DNA of 64,000 nucleotides. It comes from Anopheles merus (taxonomy: Eukaryota; Arthropoda; Insecta; Diptera; Culicidae). Of the stretch, positions 25,251-35,030 are shown in pieces (the first letter of the stretch is position 1; each line of letters opens with the position of its first letter). The position numbers and the translations under genes were made by a program. Location of the stretch: positions 30,847,558 through 30,911,557 of the forward strand of contig NC_054083.1 of the NCBI RefSeq assembly GCF_017562075.2, written 5' to 3'. The notes under the pieces were generated by a model, which was not told the DNA's origin, ran no database searches, and was given only the letters and a program-made list of their open reading frames with translations.

Positions 25251-26989
25251 TTGCGAAAATCGCAGAAGTTTTTGCGAAAATCGCAGAAGTTTTTGCGAAA
25301 ATCGCAGAAGTGTTTGCGAAAATCGCAGAAGTTTTTGCGAAAATCGCAGACATTTTTGCGAAAATCGCAGAAGTGTTTGCGAAAATCGCAGAAGTGTTTG
25401 CGAAAATCGCAGAAGTTTTTGCGAAAATCGCAGAAGTTTTTGCGAAAATCGCAATTTTTTTTGCGAAAATCGCAGAAGTGTTTGCGAAAATCGCAGAAGT
25501 GTTTGCGAAAATCGCAGACATTTTTGCGAAAATCACAAAACTTTTTGCAAAAATCGCAGAAGTGTTTGCGAAAATCGCAGAAGTGTTTGCGAAAATCGCA
25601 GAAGTGTTTGCAAAAATCGCAGAAGTGTTTGCGAAAATCGCAATTTTTTTTGCGAAAATCGCAGAAGTTTTTGCGAAAATCGCAGAAGTTTTTGCGAAAA
25701 TCGCAGACATTTTTGCGAAAATCGCAGAAGTGTTTGCGAAAATCGCAGAAGTTTTTGCGAAAATCGCAGAAGTTTTTGCGAAAATCGCAGAAGTTTTTGC
25801 GAAAATCGCAGAAGTTTTTGCAAAAATCGCAGAAGTGTTTGCGAAAATCGCAGAAGTTTTTGCGAAAATCGCAGAAGTGTTTGCGAAAATCGCAGAAGTG
25901 TTTGCGAAAATCGCAGACATTTTTGCGAAAATCGCAGACATTTTTGCGAAAATCGCAGACATTTTTGCGAAAATCACAAAACTTTTTGCAAAAATCGCAG
26001 AAGTTTTTGCGAAAATCGTAGAAGTGTTTACGAAAATCGCAGAAGTGTTTGCGAAAATCGCAGAAGTGTTTGCGAAAATCGCCGAAGCTTTTGCGAAAAT
26101 CGCAGAAGTGTTTGCAAAAATCGCAGAAGTTTTTGCGAAAATCGCAGAAGTTTTTGCGAAAATCGCAGACATTTTTGCGAAAATCGCAGAAGTTTTTGCG
26201 AAAATCGCAGAAGTGTTTGCGAAAATTGCAGAAGTGTTTGCGAAAATCGCAGAAGTGTTTGCGAAAATCGCAGAAGTGTTTGCGAAAATCGCAGAAGTGT
26301 TTGCGAAAATCGCAGACATTTTTGCGAAAATCGCAGAAGTGTTTGCGAAAATCGCAGAAGTTTTTGCGAAAATCGCGGAAGTGTTTGCGAAAATCGCAGA
26401 AGTTTTTGCGAAAATCGCAGAAGTTTTTGCGAAAATCACAAAACTTTTTGCGAAAATCGCCCTCATTTTTGCGCAAATCGCAGAAGTGTTTGCGAAAATC
26501 GCAGAAGTGTTTGCGAAAATCGCAGAAGTGTTTGCGAAAATCGCAGAAGTGTTTGCGAAAATCGCAGAAGTGTTTGCGAAAATCGCAGTAGTTTTTGCGA
26601 AAATCGCAGAAGTTTTTGCGAAAATCGCAGAAGTGTTTGCGAAAATCGCAGACATTTTTGCGAAAATCGCAGACATTTTTGCGAAAATCGCCCTCATTTT
26701 TGCGCACATCGCAGAAGTGTTTGCGAAAATCGCAGAAGTGTTTGCGAAAATCGCAAAACTTTTTGCGAAAATCGCAGAAGTGTTTGCGAAAATCGCAGAA
26801 GTATTTGCGAAAATCGCAGAAGTTTTTGCGAAAATCGCATAAGTGTTTGCGAAAATCGCAGAAGTGTTTGCGAAAATCGCAGAAGTTTTTGCGAAAATCG
26901 CAGACATTTTTGCGAAAATCGCAGAAGTTTTTGCGAAAATCGCAGAAGTTTTTGCGAAAATCGCAGAAGTGTTTGCGAAAATCGCAGAC

Positions 26990-28640
26990 ATTTTTGCGAA
27001 AATCGCAGACATTTTTTGCGAAAATCGCCCTCATTTTTGCGCAAATCGCAGAAGTGTTTGCGAAAATCGCAGAAGTGTTTGCGAAAATCGCAAAACTTTT
27101 TGCGAAAATCGCAGAAGTGTTTGCGAAAATCGCAGAAGTATTTGCGAAAATCGCAGAAGTTTTTGCGAAAATCGCAGAAGTTTTGCGAAAATCGCAGACA
27201 TTTTTGCGAAAATCGCAGAAGTTTTGCGAAAATCGCAGAAGTGTTTGCGAAAATCGCAGAAGTGTTTGCGAAAATTGCAGAAATGTTTGCGAAAATCGCA
27301 GAAGTGTTTGCGAAAATCGCAGAAGTTTTTGCGAAAATCGCAGAAGTGTTTGCGAAAATCGCAGAAGTTTTTGCGAAAATCGCAGAAGTTTTTGCGAAAA
27401 TCGCAGAAGTTTTTGCGAAAATCGCAGAAGTGTTTGCGAAAATCGCAGAAGTTTTTGCGAAAATCGGAGACATTTTTGCGAGAACTGCAAAAGTTTTTGC
27501 GAAAATCGCAGAAGTGTTTGCGAAAATCGCAGAAGTGTTTGCGAAAATCGCAGAAGTGTTTGCGAAAATCGCAGACATTTTTGCGAAAATCGCAGACATT
27601 TTTGCGAAAATCGCAGACATTTTTGCGAAAATCGCAGAAGTTTTTGCGAAAATCGCAGAAGTGTTTGCGAAAATCGCCGAAGTTTTTCCGAAAATCGCAG
27701 ACATTTTTGCGAAAATCGCAGACATTTTTGCGAAAATCGCAGAAGTGTTTGCGAAAATCGCAGAAGTTTTTGCGAAAATCGCAGAAGTGTTTGCGAAAAT
27801 CGCAGAAGTGTTTGCGAAAATCGCAGAAGTTTTTGCGAAAATCGCAGACATTTTTGCGAAAATCGCAGTAGTTTTTGCGAAAATCGCAGAAGTTTTTGCG
27901 AAAATCGCAGAAGTGTTTGCGAAAATCGCAGACATTTTTGCGAAAATCGCAGACATTTTTTGCGAAAATCGCCCTCATTTTTGCGCAAATCGCAGAAGTG
28001 TTTGCGAAAATCGCAGAAGTGTTTGCGAAAATCGCAAAACTTTTTGCGAAAATCGCAGAAGTGTTTGCGAAAATCGCAGAAGTATTTGCGAAAATCGCAG
28101 AAGTTTTTGCGAAAATCGCAGAAGTGTTTGCGAAAATCGCAGACATTTTTGCGAAAATCGCAGAAGTTTTTGCGAAAATCGCAGAAATTTTTGCGAAAAT
28201 CGCAGAAGTGTTTGCGAAAATTGCAGAAATGTTTGCGAAAATCGCAGAAGTGTTTGCGAAAATCGCAGAAGTTTTTGCGAAAATCGCAGAAGTGTTTGCG
28301 AAAATCGCAGAAGTTTTTGCGAAAATCGCAGAAGTTTTTGCGAAAATCGCAGAAGTTTTTGCGAAAATCGCAGAAGTGTTTGCGAAAATCGCAGAAGTTT
28401 TTGCGAAAATCGGAGACATTTTTGCGAGAACTGCAAAAGTTTTGCGAAAATCGCAGAAGTGTTTGCGAAAATCGCAGAAGTGTTTGCGAAAATCGCAGAA
28501 GTGTTTGCGAAAATCGCAGACATTTTTGCGAAAATCGCAGACATTTTTGCGAAAATCGCAGACATTTTTGCGAAAATCGCAGAAGTGTTTGCGAAAATCG
28601 CAGAAGTGTTTGCGAAAATCGCCGAAGTTTTTCCGAAAAT
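26990..28640. repeat. Tandem higher-order repeat of about 945 bp
   Basis: CATTTTTGCGCAAATCGC near 27032 recurs near 27976; AAAATTGCAGAAATGTTT near 27271 recurs near 28217; ATCGGAGAC then GCGAGAACTGC near 27463 recurs near 28409. Displacements are 944-946 bp (45 units), the 2-bp drift being explained by single-base deletions in the first copy near 27181 and 27221. Confidence 0.8.
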
Positions 28641-30115
28641 CGCAGACATTTTTGCGAAAATCGCAGAAGTTTTTGCGAAAATCGCAGAAGTGTTTGCGAA
28701 AATCGCAGACATTTTTGCGAAAATCGCAGAAGTTTTTGCGAAAATCGCAGACATTTTTGCGAAAATCGCAGAAGTGTTTGCGAAAATTGCAGAAGTGTTT
28801 GCGAAAATCGCAGAAGTGTTTGCGAAAATCGCAGAAGTGTTTGCGAAAATCGCCGAAGTTTTTCCGAAAATCGCAGACATTTTTGCGAAAATCGCAGACA
28901 TTTTTGCGAAAATCGCAGAAGTGTTTGCGAAAATCGCAGAAGTTTTTGCGAAAATCGCAGAAGTTTTTGCGAAAATCGCAGAAGTGTTTGCGAAAATCGC
29001 AGAAGTGTTTGCGAAAATCGCAAAACTTTTTGCGAAAATCGCAGAAGTTTTTGCAAAAATCGCAGAAGTGTTTGCGAAAATCGCAAAAGTTTTTGCGAAA
29101 ATCGCAGAAGTGTTTGCGAAAATCGCAGACATTTTTGCGAAAATCGCAGAAGTTTTTGCGAGAATCGCAGAAGTTTTTGCGAAAATCGCAGAAGTTTTTG
29201 CGAAAATCGCAGAAGTGTTTGCGAAAATCGCAGAAGTTTTTGCGAAAATCGCAGACATTTTTGCGAAAATCGCCCTCATTTTTGCGAAAATCGCAGAAGT
29301 TTTTGCGAAAATCGCAGAAGTGTTTGCGAAAATCGCAGAAGTTTTTGCGAAAATCGCAGAAGTTTTTGCGAAAATCGCAGACATTTTTGCGAAAATCGCA
29401 GAAGTGTTTGCGATAATCGCAGAAGTGTTTGCGAAAATCGCAGAAGTTTTTGCGAAAATCACAAAACTTTTTGCAAAAATCGCAGAAGTATTTGCGAAAA
29501 TCGCAGAAGTTTTTTCGAAAATCGCAGAAGTGTTTGCGAAAATCGCAGAAGTGTTTGCGAAAATCGCAGAAGTTTTTGCGAAAAATCGCAGAAGTTTTTG
29601 CGAAAATCGCAGACATTTTTGCGAAAATCGCAGAAGTGTTTGCGAAAATCGCAGAAGTGTTTGCGAAAATCGCAGAAGTGTTTGCGAAAATCGCAAAACT
29701 TTTTGCGAAAATCGCAGAAGTGTTTGCGAAAATCGCAGACATTTTTGCGAAAATCGCAGACATTTTTACGAAAATCGCAGAAGTGTTTGCGAAAATCGCA
29801 GAAGTGTTTGCGAAAATCGCAAAACTTTTTGCGAAAATCGCAGAAGTGTTTGCGAAAATCGCAGAAGATTTTGCGAAAATCGCAGAAGTGTTTGCAAAAA
29901 TCGCAAAAGTGTTTGCGAAAATCGCAAAAGTGTTTGCGAAAATCGCAGAAGTTTTTGCGAAAATCGCAGAAGTGTTTGCGAAAATCGCAGAAGTTTTTGC
30001 GAAAATCGCAGAGAATTTTGCGAAAATCGCAGAAGTTTTTGCGAAAATCGCAGAAATTTTTGCGAAAATCGCAGAAGTTTTTGCGAAAATCGCAGAAATT
30101 TTTGCAAAAATGTTA

Positions 30116-30569
30116 GCGATTTTATATAAATAATCATTTTTTAATATTGAATAAATAATCATATGGTATTGATAACCCTTTTTAATGTGTATGATTGTTA
30201 TAGTTGCAATTCTTGAAGTTGTTACTGCTGTAATTGTTGTTAAAAATGAAAGCTTATAATATAATAATTTATTAATACTTATGAATTCTCAATGAGTTTA
30301 ATCTTTGATAACGATTGATGTACTTTTTTATGTTTGTTAAAAAATTGTTGCTTTTCTAATTATCATACAAAACTAATCAATATTAAGACATGATTAGCTA
30401 TTAATTTGCTCATCCACGGCGGTTAAAACAGGCGTTCAAAAATGCTGCTTGGGTTTGCGATAAATAGGCATTACGTGTAACGCTAGTGTAACGTAGAGGG
30501 CTGAGCTTTACTTTTACCCCGAGTGTCAAAGTTCTGATACAATAACAATTCTGCTCATTGTATGCGAGT
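30116..30569. other. AT-rich spacer between array and right terminal region
   Basis: A strongly AT-rich, non-repetitive segment with no ORF of note, beginning where the last degraded unit fades into TTTTATATAAATAATC. AATAATCAT appears twice in the first 50 bases. I see no transposase remnant. Confidence 0.6.
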
Positions 30570-30794
30570 CAGCGGCGGATCTAACGGTAGGCGTGCCCCG
30601 CCGATTCAGATCCGTAGATTGGTAGTCCATAGCATGCAGTATATATACAAGTGGACAGAGTACGATTATGCGATTATGAACGTAGGGCCCCGAGACTGCC
30701 GAATCACCCCGCCCCCCCTCCTCCGCTAACGATATACACGGTGCCTCTGCACGACTTATCGCTTAGAGCCCCCGGTACCCTAAATCTGCCACAG
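30570..30794 (+). repeat. Right terminal region: a 225-bp mini-element with both termini
   Basis: It starts CAGCGGCGGATCTAACGG, like the element's left end, and finishes CTAAATCTGCCACAG, the element's right end. Alone it resembles a complete short MITE, but its left flank (ATGCGAGT) does not match the right flank GATATATC; only the far-left flank at 7765 does. Confidence 0.75.
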
Positions 30795-30802
30795 GATATA
30801 TC
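30795..30802. repeat. Right target-site duplication, GATATATC
   Basis: An exact copy of 7765-7772, directly after the right terminus CCACAG. Confidence 0.8.
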
Positions 30803-33800
30803 ACGACAATAATGTAAGAATAATTTTAAAGTAACTCACAATCACGAAAATCTTGTGTCTCACGTTGTAGTCCGAGTTGTGTCCGTTTTGGATAAATCTG
30901 GATACTACCAGATGTTGTCGCAATCTCCAAGGAATATTAGTTTCATTTAGTTACTATCATTTAATTGTCCAGTTTTCAAGGAAGCTTCAATTGATAAGAT
31001 CATGTTCTTCACTTCCCTTCGAAGAAGTAGAAATTTTGTCCAGAGAGAATAGCTTGACACCTTACTTCCGGGCAACAAACGCACGAGCGTTATTGTATTT
31101 GTTGAAAAATTCCAAGATTCAAGACCTCAAAACTAACCAACGAAACAATGACCGTCGGCTATTGGTCACACTTGACCGAGCAATGTTATTTTCTCATTTT
31201 CAATGATCCTGTCCAGAAGAGTAGCAAATAAACTTTCAATGGGATTTGCTTCCTGTGTGTGTGTTGCTGAAGGTCCGTCTTGTCATAGCGGGTGTCGGGT
31301 GCGTCCAAAGCACACAATATCATCAACTTTCCCATAATCGCTTTATGATCCCGTTTCCTGTTTTTTTTTTCTTTTCGCCAGGACCTTTTTCTCTTTTCCA
31401 TTGCGTGGTCAATTCGCAACGCCTGTGCAGAAAACTCGTACCGAAAAGGACATGCGACAAAACTCGGAAATGCGACCTTGGGTGAAAGTAACCACACCGC
31501 CGGGGTACGGGTGGATTTGATTACATTCCCGATTTTTTTCCTTTGGTCGTTTTTTCCTGGACGCGCGGACCATTCATGTCTATTGAGCTGCTATGAAGCG
31601 TGGACATGAGTGAGTGATTGTGTGAAAATGTGTCTCGCCGGGACCGGTCTAGCTTATCCTGTTCATTAATTATGGTTTCCGGGTACGTCCGGACTGGACA
31701 GCCAGCCACACAAGGCCTGATCCGCGTGCCCGTGCGTCCTTTGAGGATCCAAAACAATGCCGAGAACTTGAAAGGACTCAACCATTGTTGAGTCGCCGGT
31801 GGTGGTGGTGATGGTGGTCTTCTCATCCCCGGGCAAACTTGTAACCAATGGAAAAGGATGCTAATCCTTGATAATGAAATTTAAGGACTCGTCGCGTTAA
31901 GCTCTGTCTGAGTCCGGTCGGGAGGAAGCCGGACTGGACCGGTTGACTTCAAACTACGATACTTGAGCACTGGAGAGTGATCGAGTTGGTTTAAGATGTT
32001 TCCGATCGGTGTTTGCGGTGGTGAGGTTTGTTTTTGTCTTACACTTACCACATTTTGGAGGGAACAGTAATGGTTACTTGAATGGTATTTACCAATAGAT
32101 CTTAATTGTCCTCGCAGTACATAATGCTCCATTGAAGCACTGTGGTTAAGCTGAATTGTTTTTGCTGCTTATCTTAACTGTCGTCTCATTAGCATATGGA
32201 TGGGTTGATTGTCTGAGGTATGCCTTGGCTTCTTCACAAATCATCCTGTGGCACTGGAAAGATTGGGAGGAATTAAACACCGTCTGTCTGTGCGATTTTC
32301 AACATTCTTTGTATGACTGATGCACCTTGGATATCTTACAGACCTCGGTGGTTCTGCGAATATTTCATCTCGTTCGCGATAGAATGTCCTTATAAGAAGG
32401 CCTGAAGCGCTCTTTTCAACAGAATGTACCTGCCTTCAGCTCCCCGCTTGTAATAAAGGTGTTTACACACTCGGCACTCCCCATATTTGATGGATCGCTT
32501 CTTCACCTGAGTTCATTGCATCTTTCAAACACGTTTGCTACACTGCTCAAGACACAACCCCTAATAACCACAGCAGCACAGTTTATACGGGTGAAAGAGC
32601 CGATGTCGATTTGTTGCTTATTTAATATCATATCCCTTGTTACCGCCCCATCTACCGTTGGCTGACGAACCAACCAATTTGTCCCGCCAACATTAACGCG
32701 CTGCCTGATCGCTTTCTTCCACTGCAGTGCGCATCTTTCATCCGAGTTGACGCGGGCCCTGCAGACTGAAGCACGTCGTAAAAATTATACGCAATTCCGT
32801 GCACAAAATATACAAATCACGTTAACACCTCGAGCGCTCCAAGGGACCGGCATGGGACGGGACGACGAGGTTGCCGTCCGAGTCCGCTCGGGGCGAGAAG
32901 ATGCACCACCGATGGGCGATTGCGCATGCAGGACATGCAACAATAATGATGTGTGAATTGCGTTTTGTGCCCGATCGTGTGGCCAACAAAACCGGGCGCT
33001 TCAGGTGTTCCTTGTTCCGTGCCTAACCGGAGACAAATAAATATTTGTACAGGCTTGTTAGAAAGTTGTTCGTTCTGATGCGCTGGAGCTGATGCTGGGC
33101 GAAACCAGACGTACGGGAAAAAGGTGACGCCCCGGAGCGAAAAACGCCCGGTTCGTGGCCGGTTTCGTGTTGTTAAATTTCGGCCCCGCTCGCAATAACG
33201 AGCTGCTGGGGCCGCCTTAGAAGATGGTGCATGCGCCATCCGTCGCACCGTTTCGACGTCCGCACGATTGGTCTACATTTCGCGTATATAATAAGATAAA
33301 TAATTACCAAGCTCATGTAGCCGGGCAACGATTACAAGCGATGCATGCAGGCGTCGAAACTGTGCGCGAGATCGCACGTGTTTTTTTTTTTTTTTTGGTA
33401 ACAGCGTTCGATGTAGGCGCGCAACGCTCGGCAGTCACGCAGATGGGTTCTGATAACCAAATTTCAAACCATGATTGACGCTTGGACAAACATTTACGAT
33501 ACGAACATTTGATCGTTAGCAGCGGCAAGCAAGGGGATTGCACAAACGGCCGAAAAATGTTCGTGTGCATTCGCTAATAACGCTTACAGCGTGCCAGTTA
33601 GCTCGTTATAGGAACACCTCCTGCTGCCGTAGCTGTGCGTTTCGATCGGGCATGCTAACGCATCGTAGCTGTGATGATTAATGAGCATACTGGAGGAAAG
33701 AGAGTGGTGAAACAACCCAATATTTTGATGCTTTAGAATATTAAACATTATGTACACTTTCGCGTCGATCTTCACAGCATCACGAGAGTGTGCGCGCGCG

Positions 33801-34344
33801 TACAGTGATGTCTTGTTTGCCGTTTGCATTAATCGTTATTACCCCTGCCACTATCGGAACGATTGTTAGTAGAATGCAGCTGATTTCAACCCCTGTGAGC
33901 CGGGTTTGCAGTTTGAGTGATCAACTAAATAAACATATCGTGCACAGGATCGAAAGACGATGTGCCGTTTTTTTTGTTTTTCAAAGTCATTATTTGCTCG
34001 TTCGTTTCCGGTGCGGGATGAATGCGATGTGTAGTGGCAGTCCGCTGGCCTTAAGCAAATAAAGCTTAATCGTGATGTGCGAATTCAATGCAGAAATGAA
34101 AGAATCGAACAAAACTGTGTGGAATGGGTTCTAGATTAATTTTGTTTTAATTTTCCTTCCACCAACCAGATTCCATTCGGATTCTACAACACGATGACTC
34201 TTCTTGGCATATCGCGGTATCTGTTTTTTCTTGTATCTAGAATTATATCAGATTCCCAACGTTCTAGTGCACAGGTTATCACAGGTCTTTGTATCTGCTA
34301 GTCATCGAGGCCTTGGTTTTAACTTCAATCTAACTGCCTTTTCA
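30803..34344. other. Intergenic region without a supported gene
   Basis: Mixed-composition unique sequence. Only short ORFs without recognisable domains are present. A 16-base T tract lies at 33381-33396. I saw no tRNA A/B boxes or convincing hairpin precursor. Confidence 0.5.
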
Positions 34345-35030
34345 ATATCCTAATTTCTAGCTGATTACTTCAAATACTAATTTGGATCAGGATCCGTTCT
34401 AAATGTCCACATTTTAAGCGCTATCCTTTATCTTAAATTCCGACACCTGTTAATAGGTAGCTCACATATCAGGAATCAGTGACGGAATATAAAGCAAATC
34501 CTTTTTAAATATCCTAATATCTAGATCGATACTTTCAATCACAATTCTGGATCCAGATTATGTTCTAAATGATCATCTTTTTATTCCTTTTTCATGACAC
34601 TTGTTCCTGTCATAGAGCTAAATTTCAAGAACTGGTATTAATAAACTCAAAAATCAGAATCTAATGGGGGAATTATCGATATTGAATTATATTTATGTTC
34701 CTTGTCAATATCCTAATATATAGCTTCTAATACTATTTTGGATCCAAACTATGTTCTAAACGATCATCTTTGAATTCCCTTTTCATGTGACTTGTTTCTG
34801 TTAATAGATTCAAATTCCAAGAACTGAGAATAATAAACTCACACACCGGACTCAGTGAGGGAATTATCAATCTTTTCTTTTCTATTCTTGAATTCTATTC
34901 TTGAAGTCCCTAGTCAACTTCTGAATGCTAATCTAGCTGGATATTGTTAATACTATTCTGGATCCGGGATTCGTTAATAATGTCCAATTTTAAAGAAATT
35001 GCTCCTGACATGAGTCCCTATCTTAGATCT
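34345..35030. repeat. Diverged tandem repeat, period about 160-220 bp, about 3.5 copies
   Basis: The motif order ATATCCTAAT...CTAG(CT/AT), AATACTATTNTGGATCC, GTTCTAAATGATCATCTTT, CCTTTTCATG..ACTTGTT, AAGAACT..AATAAACTCA, GGAATTATC recurs with starts at about 34345, 34509, 34708 and 34925. Copies differ by many substitutions and indels, so the duplication is old. Confidence 0.65.

Larger units (their letters stand above)
8022..30115. repeat. Minisatellite array, 21-bp unit, about 1,040 copies
   Basis: The consensus is GCGAAAATCGCAGAAG followed by five T. The core GCGAAAATCGC is nearly invariant. Variation falls mostly in the rest: AGAAG with TTTTT, TGTTT or TATTT; AGACATTTTT; AAAACTTTTT; CCTCATTTTT. 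The unit contains the inverted repeat TGCGA-AAA-TCGCA. All six reading frames are open (for example AKIAEVF, RKSQKFL and CENRRSF forward; KTSAIFA, LLRFSQK and KNFCDFR reverse), so frames over 3,000 codons long arise with no selection needed. I find no introns, non-repeat coding ends or frame preference and treat none of them as genes. The edges are the most degenerate, as is usual in tandem arrays. Confidence 0.97.
7773..30794. mobile_element. Giant non-autonomous hAT-like element carrying a minisatellite
   Basis: The unit spans 23,022 bp as assembled. The left end reads CAGCGGCGGATCTA and the right end, reverse-complemented, reads CTGTGGCAGATTTA; 10 of these 14 terminal bases agree. It is flanked by identical 8-bp GATATATC duplications. 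Known: hAT elements make 8-bp duplications and usually have CAG-type termini. No transposase-like ORF is present inside; the interior is a left terminal region (7773-7985), the 21-bp repeat array (8022-30115), an AT-rich spacer (30116-30569) and a right terminal region (30570-30794) related to the left one. Classification as hAT is inference from the duplication length and termini. The alternative is two short elements bracketing a satellite, but the matching outer duplication argues for a single insertion followed by internal growth. Confidence 0.72.

Noticed and set aside
8022..30115. CRISPR-like array
   Set aside because: Repeats are contiguous 21-bp units without unique spacers, in a eukaryotic sequence with introns.
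8149..30162. Very long overlapping ORFs on both strands through the array, up to 3,135 codons
   Set aside because: They follow automatically from a stop-free 21-bp unit; all six frames are equally open, unit indels ignore frame, and there is no non-repeat coding sequence or start context.
32245..32275. TGGCACTGGAA resembling the miR-263/183 seed region
   Set aside because: The match ends after about 11 bases and no complementary arm lies nearby to form a precursor hairpin.
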